Positions 8,236 through 15,512 are shown, counted from the stretch's first letter. The stretch: 15,767 bases of DNA from Proteiniphilum sp. (GCA_031255275.1 JAIRSV010000142.1:1-15767); one strand, 5' to 3'. The notes: generated from the letters alone by a model not told the origin. Translations and numbers: made by a program.

Positions 8236-8421
8236 ATGTCAAAAAAGAAAATAATCCTTAGCGCATTGTGGACAGTCATCGCGCTGATAGCAGCCGCGTC
8301 GGTGATTTCACTGATAGTATTTCCCCGGTGGAAAGCCTTTTTTCTGGCGGGAAGCGGCGTTTTTCTCATTCTGAACCTTCTCCTGTCGCTGTTTTTTGTC
8401 AGGAAGAACTTCAGGGATTAG
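8236..8421 (+). CDS. Small two-helix membrane protein, function unknown
   Basis: 61-aa protein starting MSKKKIILS. It has two hydrophobic stretches (about 6-29 and 34-54) separated by a short FPRWK turn, and a basic C-terminus VRKNFRD. The lysines before the first helix and the arginines and lysines after the second place both termini in the cytoplasm by the positive-inside rule. I do not recognise the family. The start was chosen because it lies just after a -7 box; an in-frame ATG at 8212 would overlap that box and add eight polar residues. It ends 10 bp before the convergent DNA-repair gene. Small size makes certainty lower, but the composition, promoter placement and clean hydrophobic pattern support a real gene. 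Confidence 0.65.
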   Translation: MSKKKIILSALWTVIALIAAASVISLIVFPRWKAFFLAGSGVFLILNLLLSLFFVRKNFRD

Positions 8422-8431
8422 GCAGACGCTA

Positions 8432-9088
8432 CTATCCGAACTCGAAAGAAAGCAGGTCGAATATCTCTTTCTTCCGCGGATTGCCGGAGTGTTCAAAACC
8501 GGCTATCCGTTTCATCATGTTCTCCGCGTTCGCCGGCGAGATGCGACCGAAAAACTTCAACACATGCAGCGCCGACCGGCACATTAACAGCGACTCGCTT
8601 TCCAGATCGGCGACTGCCCTTTCCGGCAGCGCTTTGATCTCCATCCGCTCTGCCGCGCCGGAACGGGTAATGCACAAGCGGGCGAAAAGCCAGTAGCCGG
8701 TAGCGCGGATGTATTCGTGCCTGCTTCCCGTCCACTCTTCCACCAGTTCAGCGGCGCAGGGCAGTTCCTGAAAAAGATTCTTACATGCCTGCTCGCGGAT
8801 TTCCTGACCGGCGGTTCCCCGTACCCAACGGCGGGCATCTTCTTTCGAAAACCGGTCGGGCGGACAGAGCATTGTCGCCAGTATTTTCAACTCGCGCACG
8901 TCTTCTTTCCACATCGCTTCCGCCAATGCCCTGTCGGGCGTGTACCGGAGCGCTATTTGTCTGAGTCGCGGGATGTCTACCCCGAAGTTCTCTCGATAGT
9001 CTACTCCTTTGGCTCTCATGCTGGCGGCAGCTACTCCGTTCATCGACCTTCGCAGGTCAGCCCGAATATCGCGTAAAATGGATTCCAT
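8432..9088 (-). CDS. DNA alkylation repair protein, AlkD-like (HEAT-like repeats)
   Basis: 218-aa all-helical protein resembling the AlkD/DNA_alkylation family, whose characterised members excise N3- and N7-alkylated purines without flipping the base. The N-terminus MESILRDIRADLRRSMNG, then GVDIPRLRQIA and MWKEDVRELKILATML (59-74), fit the HEAT-like array, as does EYIRATGYWLFARL near the middle. The Trp and Asp pair that does catalysis in the Bacillus cereus enzyme (W109, D113) cannot be placed confidently, so glycosylase activity is inferred only from family. The gene stands alone: convergent with the small membrane protein gene (10 bp gap) and divergent from pepE, with a TAnnTTTG box at 9115-9122. 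Confidence 0.82.
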   Translation of the reverse strand: MESILRDIRADLRRSMNGVAAASMRAKGVDYRENFGVDIPRLRQIALRYTPDRALAEAMWKEDVRELKILATMLCPPDRFSKEDARRWVRGTAGQEIREQACKNLFQELPCAAELVEEWTGSRHEYIRATGYWLFARLCITRSGAAERMEIKALPERAVADLESESLLMCRSALHVLKFFGRISPANAENMMKRIAGFEHSGNPRKKEIFDLLSFEFG

Positions 9089-9114
9089 TATTGTTTTTTC
9101 GTTCCGTTTCGGCG

Positions 9115-9122
9115 CAAAATTA
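9115..9122 (-). promoter_or_regulatory. -7 promoter box for the AlkD-like gene
   Basis: The minus strand reads TAATTTTG, an exact TAnnTTTG match, about 26 bp from the ATG at 9088, giving a short leader. No -33 TTTG is seen. It is divergent from the pepE box 32 bp away. Confidence 0.45.
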
Positions 9123-9154
9123 CACTATTCGACCCTGAAATTATTATTTTTTAG

Positions 9155-9162
9155 TATTTTTG
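9155..9162 (+). promoter_or_regulatory. -7 promoter box for pepE-nhaA
   Basis: TATTTTTG matches TAnnTTTG, about 95 bp before the pepE ATG. No -33 TTTG is seen at the right distance. The two divergent boxes would have overlapping upstream regions, so one regulator could affect both. Confidence 0.45.
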
Positions 9163-9256
9163 TGGAATATAAGGCGCGCAAGGCAGGTTCAAACGGATTT
9201 GGTTTTACCCTTCGGCGCTCATTATATTTACTTTACAATCAAAAATACATATAAGT

Positions 9257-9970
9257 ATGAGACTCCTTTTAATCAGCAACTCCACCAATCCCGGAGAAGG
9301 ATACCTGGAGTATCCCAAGGACCGGATCAGAGATTTTTTGGGAGAAATGGCGAGCAGCGCCGTTTTTATTCCCTACGCGGCCGTTACCTTTTCTTTTGAC
9401 GAATATGAAGAGAAAGTGAATGCCCGTTTTGTCGAAACAGGGCATCGTGTCACCGGTATTCACCGGTTTGCCAATCCCGCGGAGGCTATCGAAAATGCCG
9501 AGGCCATAGTGGTCGGGGGCGGAAATACGTGGCAACTGGTGAAAATGCTTCAGGAAAAGGGTTTGATGAAGGTGATCCGCAGGAAGGTGAAGATGGGTAC
9601 TCCTTACATAGGATGGAGTGCCGGTTCCAATATCGCCTGCCCGACGCTGAGAACGACCAATGACATGCCTGTTGTCGAGCCGTCGAAGTTCAAAACGCTG
9701 AAGCTGGTTCCCTTCCAGATCAACCCGCACTATCTGGACGATCACCCGGCCAATCACGGTGGCGAAACGCGCGAAATGCGTATCAGGGAATTTATCGAGG
9801 TAAACCGGGACGTGTATGTGGTGGGGCTTCGCGAGGGTACGATGCTGCTCGTCGAGGACGGCGGGGTGAAACTGATGGGTACCCGCAAAGCGCGCATTTT
9901 CAGGTATGGACAGGATCCGCTGGAACTTTCCGGCGAAGATGATTTCAGCTTTCTCCTCCGGCGCAAATGA
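9257..9970 (+). CDS. pepE: Peptidase E (alpha-aspartyl dipeptidase, family S51)
   Basis: 237-aa cytosolic serine peptidase that hydrolyses dipeptides with N-terminal aspartate. The nucleophile elbow GWSAGSN contains Ser121. Asp136 and His158 (in FQINPHY) align with the Ser120-Asp135-His157 triad of Salmonella PepE, offset by one residue. VVGGGNTWQLVK (85-96) is another S51 hallmark. The length is normal and the ATG at 9257 gives the usual MRLLLISNST start. The last codons overlap the nhaA start by four bases (ATGA), so the two are translationally coupled. Cyanophycinase belongs to the same clan, but the length and the triad spacing favour PepE. Confidence 0.95.
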   Translation: MRLLLISNSTNPGEGYLEYPKDRIRDFLGEMASSAVFIPYAAVTFSFDEYEEKVNARFVETGHRVTGIHRFANPAEAIENAEAIVVGGGNTWQLVKMLQEKGLMKVIRRKVKMGTPYIGWSAGSNIACPTLRTTNDMPVVEPSKFKTLKLVPFQINPHYLDDHPANHGGETREMRIREFIEVNRDVYVVGLREGTMLLVEDGGVKLMGTRKARIFRYGQDPLELSGEDDFSFLLRRK

Positions 9971-11169
9971 GTACCGGACACAGAAATTTGCAATCGACGG
10001 CGCCGTCGGTATTCAGGCGAATCATCAATGACAACAGGTCGCTGGGAGTACTTCTTCTGTTGTGTACCCTTCTGTCGCTGGTTCTGACGAACATCAAAGG
10101 GTGCGGAAGCTTTTATTACGGTTTCTGGGAGATGCCGATTCCGGGATTTCATCGCCTGCACCTGCCGCATACGATCATTCATTTTGTGAACGATGCGCTG
10201 ATGACGCTGTTCTTCTTCCACGTGGCTATCGACATAAAAAGGGAGGTGACCAGGGGTGAACTTTCGTCGCCCGGCAGGATGATGCTTCCTGCCGTATCGG
10301 CGCTGTTTGGGGTAGCTTTCCCGGCGATCATTTTTTCCGTTGTCACGATCGGCACGGCGTACTCAGGCGGATGGGCTATCCCGACGGCGACCGATATTGC
10401 CTTCACGCTCGGCATAGTGAGTTTGCTGGGTAAGGCGGTGCCTCATTCCATGAAGGTTTTCCTGACGGCGCTGGCTATCATCGACGACTTGTGCGCCATC
10501 CTCATCATAGCGCTTTTTTACGGCTCTGCGCTTCACTTTGTCTGGCTGGCGGGTGCTGCCGCCGCAGCGCTTGCCGTTTTCCTGGCTAACCGTTACCTCC
10601 GTCGCAAATTTGTCTTTATCGTGATCATTGTGCTGGGTCTGGTTCTCTGGTACTGCATGTACCGGTCGGGCATACATGCTTCGTTTGCCGGGGTGATATT
10701 TGCCTTCCTCCTTCCGGCGGGCAGGATGACGGCGTTTGAAAAGCGGATTGCTCTTCCCGTCAACTTCATCATTGTTCCCATTTTCGCGCTGGCGAACACG
10801 AGTATTGTGATTTCGCCGGAAGCCGTTTCGGGACTCGGTTCGTCGCTTTCTCTGGGTATCATCCTGGGGCTGCTGATCGGGAAGCCGGCGGGAATCACTC
10901 TTGCCGTTTACCTGATGGCCAGGCTCCGGCTGGTGAGGCTGTCGAACGTGCGCTGGTCGCGGTTCGCGGGAGTGGGCGTACTGGCGGGTATCGGCTTTAC
11001 GATGTCGATCTTTGTGTCGAATCTTTCGTTTCCCGACGACAGGATGCTGATGGATATTGCGAAGCTGTCGGTGCTGATTGCTTCGGGACTGGCGATGATT
11101 GCCGGGTATATATGGCTTAAGGCGCTCTCTCCGCCGGTATCGAACGCTGCGCCTGACCGGGGGGAATAA
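9967..11169 (+). CDS. nhaA: Na+/H+ antiporter NhaA
   Basis: 400-aa inner membrane antiporter that expels Na+ (or Li+) in exchange for protons, supporting salt and alkaline tolerance. About twelve helices are visible. The ion site is intact: ATDIAF with Asp143, IIDD with Asp173-Asp174, and GKPAG with Lys306 correspond to D133, D163-D164 and K300 of E. coli NhaA. The region usually written LVGLEIKRE reads HVAIDIKRE (85-93), so a conserved glutamate is an aspartate and a conserved glycine an alanine. It is the second gene of the pepE operon by ATGA overlap and is followed by a strong terminator at 11302-11351. The C-terminal tail is short and polar. Confidence 0.95.
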   Translation: MSTGHRNLQSTAPSVFRRIINDNRSLGVLLLLCTLLSLVLTNIKGCGSFYYGFWEMPIPGFHRLHLPHTIIHFVNDALMTLFFFHVAIDIKREVTRGELSSPGRMMLPAVSALFGVAFPAIIFSVVTIGTAYSGGWAIPTATDIAFTLGIVSLLGKAVPHSMKVFLTALAIIDDLCAILIIALFYGSALHFVWLAGAAAAALAVFLANRYLRRKFVFIVIIVLGLVLWYCMYRSGIHASFAGVIFAFLLPAGRMTAFEKRIALPVNFIIVPIFALANTSIVISPEAVSGLGSSLSLGIILGLLIGKPAGITLAVYLMARLRLVRLSNVRWSRFAGVGVLAGIGFTMSIFVSNLSFPDDRMLMDIAKLSVLIASGLAMIAGYIWLKALSPPVSNAAPDRGE

Positions 11170-11408
11170 GGGGCGGTTTCGCGCCATTCCGTCTCTCCGG
11201 ATGTGACGCCCGTCGCCTGACCGTGCGACGGGTTTGTCGCAAAAAGGGCGGCTTTTACGGTCGTCCTGTCTGTTTGCCTTATTAATTTTTAGCGAGGAAA
11301 GAGGCTGTCTCTCTGAAGTTGATCTTCATGCAGGGAGACAGTCTTTTTTTTGTTTTGCGACGGGGGGGGAGGAGGGACGGGATTGGGGGAGTGTCTGCTT
11401 TGCGCTGC
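11170..11408. other. Convergent intergenic region with hairpins
   Basis: This 239-bp gap separates nhaA from the opposing lipoprotein gene. It holds a GC-rich hairpin (cccgtcgc 11209-11216 with gcgacggg 11225-11232, 8-nt loop) that lacks a real T-tract, the intrinsic terminator at 11302-11351, and a G8 run at 11362-11369. No gene is supported. Confidence 0.6.
11302..11351 (+). terminator. Intrinsic terminator after nhaA
   Basis: A 13-bp stem (11302-11314 with 11332-11344, two G-T pairs) is topped by an inner gaag/cttc pairing (11315-11318 with 11324-11327) and is followed by eight Ts (11344-11351). This is a textbook rho-independent terminator for the pepE-nhaA transcript. On the other strand only a weak T-rich stretch follows, so it may partly serve the opposing gene too. 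Confidence 0.8.
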
Positions 11409-12938
11409 TTACAGTGTTATTTTGATTTTTGTCGGTTTGCTTTCGTTCTGGAAGGCGTCCAGTGCGGTGACGGCATAGGTATATCCGGTTTTGCCGCCTT
11501 CGTAGGGGAGTATGTAGATGTTGTCCGGGGTGATTTTTACAATATTTTCTGCCCGGCTGATGTCTACTTTTTCTCCCTGGCGGAAACGGTATATGACGAA
11601 GCGTTGTGCCGAGCCGGGTTTGGATGGTGTTTTTTTGTGATCCCATGTGAGGGCGTGTGTCTCTCGGGTGTATCTTTCCTTCAGTTTTTTCACGGCCGGG
11701 GGGGTGCCTTTGGACATGTGTGTGAAGGCGGGGGGCAGTGCTTTGGTGCGGTGAATGTCGGTTTTCAGCATGTCGGTCACGCCGGCGAAATTGTCGAGGA
11801 TCTGGTAGCCATACCAGTAGCAGTTGCCGTGGATGGAGGAGGCTTCGCGTGTCCGGCGGATTTTTGTTTCCAGTTCGTTCCGGTCGATGCTTCGCTTCAG
11901 GTCCTGGCCGATGATGAGTGGTCGGCCGGCGCTATTGTCGTTCCACCATTGCAGCAGGGTGGTGTAGTCGGCTGCGCGGTGTCCGATTTCCCAGTAGAGC
12001 TGGGGGATGTTGTAGTCGACCCATCCTTTTTCGACCCAGAGTTTGATGTCGGCGTAGAGGTCGTCGTAGTTTTGCAGGCCGTTGGTGTCGCTGCCGGAAG
12101 GGTCGCTCCACCTGTTGCGGTATATCCCGAAGGGGCTGACGCCGAAGCGTACCCAGCGTTTGGTTGCGGTGACGGTTCGCTTTACCTGCCGGATGAGGAG
12201 GTTGACGTTGTTGCGTCTCCAGTCGTCGCGCTGAGCGGGGGTGAAGCCTTGCCGGGGGGCGTATTTTGCGAAGCTGCTGCTGTCGGGGAATGATTCTCCG
12301 GCTACGGGGTAGGGGTAGAAGTAGTCGTCCATGTGGATGGCGTCTACGTCGTAGCGTTTGACTATGTCGCGTATGACCCGGCAGATGAAGTTCCGGTTTT
12401 CGGGGCGTCCGGGGTCGAAGAACAGCTGGGTTCCGTACCGGATGAAGCGTTCGGGGTGTCTCCAGTAGATGTGGCTTTCGGCCAGGTCGCTATAGATGCT
12501 GTTCTTTGCGCGGTAGGGGTTGAGCCAGGCATGGAATTCCATTCCGTGCTTGTGACATTCGTCGATGATGACGGTCAGGGGGTCGAAGGAGGGGTCGTCG
12601 GGAGCGCGTCCCTGTTCGCCGGTCAGGTAGCGGCTCCAGGGTTCCAGTTCGGAGCGGTAGAAGGCGTCGGCTTCGGGGCGTATCTGGAAGATGACGGCGT
12701 TGATGCCTGCTTCGTCGAACTTGCGCATCATGTCGGCGAAGTAGTGTTTCATCTCGGCGCTGCTCATGCGGCTGTAGTGTGTTTGTCCGACGGTGTGTAC
12801 CCATACGCCGCGAAATTCGCGCTTGGGGGGGCCATCGGCCCGGGAGGGGATGGGGGCTGCGGATTTTCTGGAGGCGCCGCAGCCTGAGATCAGTGCGGCG
12901 GTGAGTATCAGGCTGGCGAGTCGCAGGAGGTGATTCAT
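11409..12938 (-). CDS. DigH/GHL10-like glycoside hydrolase, predicted lipoprotein
   Basis: 509-aa exported protein. The signal peptide ends in lipobox LISGC with Cys20, so it should be lipid-anchored. The catalytic barrel (about 41-395) matches the GHL10/DUF187 group that includes E. coli DigH (YddW), a hydrolase of denuded peptidoglycan strands in division. Visible motifs are REFRGVWVHTV (40-50), FQIRPEADAF (84-93), FHAWLNPYR (135-143), AIHMDDYFYPYP (200-211) with likely catalytic acids Asp204/Asp205, RFGVSPFGIYRN (264-275) and NIPQLYWEIG (310-319). A fibronectin-III-like tail (about 420-509) ends the protein. It lies 37 bp after the antiporter gene, so it is probably co-transcribed with it. 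A peptidoglycan role is family-based; other glycans are possible. Confidence 0.88.
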   Translation of the reverse strand: MNHLLRLASLILTAALISGCGASRKSAAPIPSRADGPPKREFRGVWVHTVGQTHYSRMSSAEMKHYFADMMRKFDEAGINAVIFQIRPEADAFYRSELEPWSRYLTGEQGRAPDDPSFDPLTVIIDECHKHGMEFHAWLNPYRAKNSIYSDLAESHIYWRHPERFIRYGTQLFFDPGRPENRNFICRVIRDIVKRYDVDAIHMDDYFYPYPVAGESFPDSSSFAKYAPRQGFTPAQRDDWRRNNVNLLIRQVKRTVTATKRWVRFGVSPFGIYRNRWSDPSGSDTNGLQNYDDLYADIKLWVEKGWVDYNIPQLYWEIGHRAADYTTLLQWWNDNSAGRPLIIGQDLKRSIDRNELETKIRRTREASSIHGNCYWYGYQILDNFAGVTDMLKTDIHRTKALPPAFTHMSKGTPPAVKKLKERYTRETHALTWDHKKTPSKPGSAQRFVIYRFRQGEKVDISRAENIVKITPDNIYILPYEGGKTGYTYAVTALDAFQNESKPTKIKITL

Positions 12939-12975
12939 TTTACCGGGTTTATGGGTGTAATTTATTATATGACTG

Positions 12976-15045
12976 TTATGGGATGAATATGTGGTTTTCG
13001 TTTTCCAGCAGCTGGTCAGCCAGGTGTTGTCTGGGGTAGACGACGATGCGGTTGTGGTGCGGGAAGCGGTTTTCCAGGCGGGATGGCAGGTTTTCGAGCA
13101 CCGGGAGGTGGGAGATGTAGCCTGTGTGGGCGGAGATGAGGATGATGAGGTCGTCTTTCCGGATCAGGCTGCTGACGGAGAGAGGGTTGTTCCAGTCGGT
13201 GAAGGGCTGGAAGGTGAAGTTTGCCGGTTTCTTCTGTCCGGAGATGGTTGTCCGGGTGTCGGGGTGTCCCAGGTGCAGGACGGGGATCGAGAGTTCGGAG
13301 GAGAGTTTCGTTATCTTGTTTACCCAGAGGGTGAAGCCGTCTTCTCTTTCGGCCAGGGGGGGGGAGATGACTGTTATTCGCTTGTTGAGGACGAGGTTTT
13401 GCTCTACGTGGCAGACGAACAGGTTTTTGTCCATGCTTTTGATGATGAGGTCTACTTTCTCGCCCAGCAGTTTGTCCCACAGTCCGGCTTTGCCGGGCCA
13501 TCCGAGGATGACGATGTCTGACATGGTTTCGCGTGCCGTCCGCACGATGCCGTCCACCGGGCTGTGGTCGATTGTGGTGATGATGTCTACGTTTACTTCG
13601 GCTTCGGCGGCTCTTGAGACGAAGGCTTGCAGGTGTTTCCGGAAGCTTAGGATATTGGTTTCGGCTTCCCGGTTGTTGGGCACGACTCCCAGCAGGGAGA
13701 CGGGGTTGACCGATTTTTTGTCTTTCAGCAGCAGGGCGAGTTCTACGTGCTGCCCGATGTTGGTGGGGTTGGCGATGGGGACGAGGATTTTTTCCTGTGC
13801 AAATTCGTCGGCGGGAGAGGGGGCGGGCGGGCGGTTTCCTTCGCTGATGACGATTTTTCTGGCGGCTTTCTGCGTGAAGATGGAGGCGGCGATGCAGGTG
13901 AGGAGGATGAGGATGATGGTTCCGTTCAGGATGTATTCGTCCAGCAGTCCGGCGCGGTATCCTACGAGGATGATGGCGAGCGTGGCGGCGGCGTGCGAGC
14001 TGCTGAGGCCGAAGATGAGGTTTCGCTGTGCGCCGGTGTAGCGGAATGTCTGCTGTGTGGCCCATGCTGCCAGCCATTTTCCTGTCAGGGCGACGAGGGT
14101 GAGTGTGAGGGCTACGGCGAGGGTGCGTGTGCCGGTCAGTACGACGGAGATGTCGACGAACATTCCCACGGAGATGAGGAAGATGGGGATGAAGAGGGCG
14201 TTTCCGAAAAATTCGATTCTGTTCATCAGTACCGATGAGTGGGGTATGAGTCTGTTGAGGGAGAGGCCGGCGGCAAATGCGCCGATGATGGGTTCGATGC
14301 CGCCCAGTTTCACCATGAATCCGGCGGAGAAGACGACGAGCAGGACGAAGGTGAAGGTGGAATATTTTTCGAACGTGGCTCTTTTGAAGAACCATTTGGC
14401 GATGCGTGGGACGAGCAGGAAGATGACGAGGGAGAAGAGGATGAGCGAGAGGAGGAGGCGGATGAGGAATCCGGCGTCGAGCTGTCCGTTGCTGCGGGAG
14501 AGGACGATGGCGAGGATGATCAGCACGGCGGTGTCGGTGAGGATGGTGCCTCCGACGGTGACGGCGACGGCCTGGTTGCGTGCGATCCCCATGCGGCTGA
14601 CGATGGGGTATGCGACCAGGGTGTGGGTGGAGAACATGCTTGCGATGAGGAAGCTGGCGTCGGGGCTGTAGCCGAGCAGGTAGTGGCAGACGGGGTAGCC
14701 GGCGAGGAGGGGGATGATGAAGGTGTAGAAGCCGAAGGTGAGGCTTCTGTTTCCGTGTTGCAGGAACTCGCCCAGGTCGAGTTCGAGTCCCACGATGAAC
14801 ATGATGTAGAGGAGTCCTATGGCGGAGAACATTTCCACGCCGGCATGAGTATTGTCGATCCAGTTGAGTCCGTGCGGGCCGATGATTACGCCCGCCACGA
14901 TCAGGCCGATGATGCTCGGCACGCCGAAGCGCTTGAGGAGGGCGATGGCCAGGAGGACTATGGAGAGGAGCAGTGCAAATATCAGTACCGGGTTTGTGAA
15001 CGGCAGCGTAAATTCCTGTTGTATGTCTGAGAAAAAAACTTCCAT
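12976..15045 (-). CDS. CPA2 cation:proton antiporter with two C-terminal UspA-like domains
   Basis: 689-aa inner membrane protein of the monovalent cation:proton antiporter-2 (KefB/NapA-like) superfamily. The membrane domain spans about 18-393, with VPSIIGLIVAGVIIGPHGL (42-60), FIVGLELDLGEF (83-94), HTLVAYPIVSRMG (141-153) and GGTILTDTAVLI (165-176), where Asp171 is a candidate ion-binding residue. The cytosolic part contains two universal-stress-protein-like folds (about 418-548 and 555-689) in place of the TrkA-N domain of Kef systems, suggesting nucleotide-linked gating; this is inference. K+ or Na+ specificity is not determinable. ATG at 15045 was chosen because the upstream alternative at 15114 starts within the -7 box region. 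A C9 run at 13356-13364 lies in codons 561-564. Codons strongly favour C at the third position. Confidence 0.88.
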   Translation of the reverse strand: MEVFFSDIQQEFTLPFTNPVLIFALLLSIVLLAIALLKRFGVPSIIGLIVAGVIIGPHGLNWIDNTHAGVEMFSAIGLLYIMFIVGLELDLGEFLQHGNRSLTFGFYTFIIPLLAGYPVCHYLLGYSPDASFLIASMFSTHTLVAYPIVSRMGIARNQAVAVTVGGTILTDTAVLIILAIVLSRSNGQLDAGFLIRLLLSLILFSLVIFLLVPRIAKWFFKRATFEKYSTFTFVLLVVFSAGFMVKLGGIEPIIGAFAAGLSLNRLIPHSSVLMNRIEFFGNALFIPIFLISVGMFVDISVVLTGTRTLAVALTLTLVALTGKWLAAWATQQTFRYTGAQRNLIFGLSSSHAAATLAIILVGYRAGLLDEYILNGTIILILLTCIAASIFTQKAARKIVISEGNRPPAPSPADEFAQEKILVPIANPTNIGQHVELALLLKDKKSVNPVSLLGVVPNNREAETNILSFRKHLQAFVSRAAEAEVNVDIITTIDHSPVDGIVRTARETMSDIVILGWPGKAGLWDKLLGEKVDLIIKSMDKNLFVCHVEQNLVLNKRITVISPPLAEREDGFTLWVNKITKLSSELSIPVLHLGHPDTRTTISGQKKPANFTFQPFTDWNNPLSVSSLIRKDDLIILISAHTGYISHLPVLENLPSRLENRFPHHNRIVVYPRQHLADQLLENENHIFIP

Positions 15046-15111
15046 AGGGTTGATCGTTGATCCTTGCGTTTTGGAAAATGTAAAACGGAATGCTGTTTCC
15101 GTTTTCGGGGA

Positions 15112-15119
15112 CAAAAATA
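15112..15119 (-). promoter_or_regulatory. -7 promoter box for the antiporter-lipoprotein operon
   Basis: The minus strand reads TATTTTTG, an exact TAnnTTTG match, about 66 bp upstream of the ATG at 15045. No clear -33 TTTG is seen. Its position argues against translation starting at 15114. Confidence 0.5.
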
Positions 15120-15233
15120 ATTAATTTCTTTGATTTATCCGGCCTTTGCCCTCTTTTGAAAGTAGGAGGGAGGAGGTGTATTTCCATGTCCGGTGCGGGT
15201 TTTGCTCCGTGCTTTTCTTTCGTGGAGAATGAT

Positions 15234-15261
15234 AATGTGGCAATGTGGCAATGTGATGATG
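15234..15261 (+). repeat. Short 8-bp-period tract (aatgtggc type)
   Basis: aatgtggc (15234-15241), aatgtggc (15242-15249), aatgtgat (15250-15257), then gatg. The related tract at 15366-15390 has the opposite orientation; gtgatgatg (15253-15261) is the exact reverse complement of catcatcac (15382-15390). The two tracts flank the first palindromic repeat. Confidence 0.7.
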
Positions 15262-15263
15262 TT

Positions 15264-15277
15264 GAGAAGAGAAGAAG
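15264..15277 (+). repeat. Polypurine 14-mer, first copy
   Basis: gagaagagaagaag occurs here, directly before the first palindromic repeat, and again as the last 14 bases of the window (15754-15767). The recurrence suggests that another repeat module begins at the right edge. Confidence 0.6.
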
Positions 15278-15281
15278 AGCG

Positions 15282-15347
15282 CCAAAAACAATCAGCTCGG
15301 GGAACGCCCGAGCGGCAAGGGGCGGGAGCACCCGCCCCGACGAGCGA
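15282..15347 (+). repeat. Palindromic intergenic repeat, copy 1 (66 bp)
   Basis: Direct copy of 15423-15486 with one substitution and a 2-bp length difference. It contains two perfect hairpins: gctcggg (15295-15301) with cccgagc (15307-15313), and ggggcggg (15319-15326) with cccgcccc (15331-15338, loop agca). No coding frame in it is credible. It looks like a dispersed REP-like element; genome copy number cannot be judged from this window. Confidence 0.8.
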
Positions 15348-15365
15348 TTTCGGAGCGCAACAGCG

Positions 15366-15390
15366 CATTATTACATTATCACATCATCAC
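15366..15390 (-). repeat. 8-bp-period tract, inverted relative to 15234-15261
   Basis: On the minus strand it reads gtgatgat, gtgataat, gtaataat, g, an imperfect 8-bp periodicity of the same kind as the tract at 15234-15261. It closes the interval around repeat copy 1 in inverted orientation. Confidence 0.6.
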
Positions 15391-15422
15391 TTTTGATTCA
15401 CATGATTTACATAACCAATCCA

Positions 15423-15486
15423 CCAAAAACAATCAGCTCGGGGAGCGCCCGCGGCAAGGGGCGGGAGCACCCGCCCCGACGAGCGA
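15423..15486 (+). repeat. Palindromic intergenic repeat, copy 2 (64 bp)
   Basis: Same unit as 15282-15347, 75 bp downstream of it. The strong hairpin ggggcggg (15458-15465) / cccgcccc (15470-15477) is unchanged. The first hairpin is broken, because the 2-bp difference falls in its right arm. Confidence 0.8.
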
Positions 15487-15512
15487 AAAAGCATTTTCCA
15501 CTTTCCATTTCG

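Noticed and set aside
11209..11232. GC-rich hairpin after nhaA as a terminator
   Set aside because: It is followed by only three Ts. The hairpin at 11302-11351 is a far better terminator.
11319..12293. 324-codon rightward frame opposite the lipoprotein gene
   Set aside because: It is antisense to a well-supported glycosidase, begins inside the terminator, and has biased composition.
14239..15030. Long rightward open frame rich in Glu, Asp and Gly opposite the antiporter
   Set aside because: Its low-complexity acidic composition is the complement of hydrophobic codons on the other strand. No start signal or family is visible.
13016..15331. 771-codon leftward open frame overlapping the antiporter gene
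   Set aside because: It is out of frame with the antiporter, is dominated by Arg, His and Pro, and has no recognisable domain. The antiporter frame has clear helices and motifs. The frame is open because of the C-ending codon bias.
15282..15486. Possible CRISPR array
   Set aside because: There are only two units, of 64-66 bp, each with strong GC hairpins and differing by an indel. The 75-bp interval contains its own repeats, and no cas gene is present.
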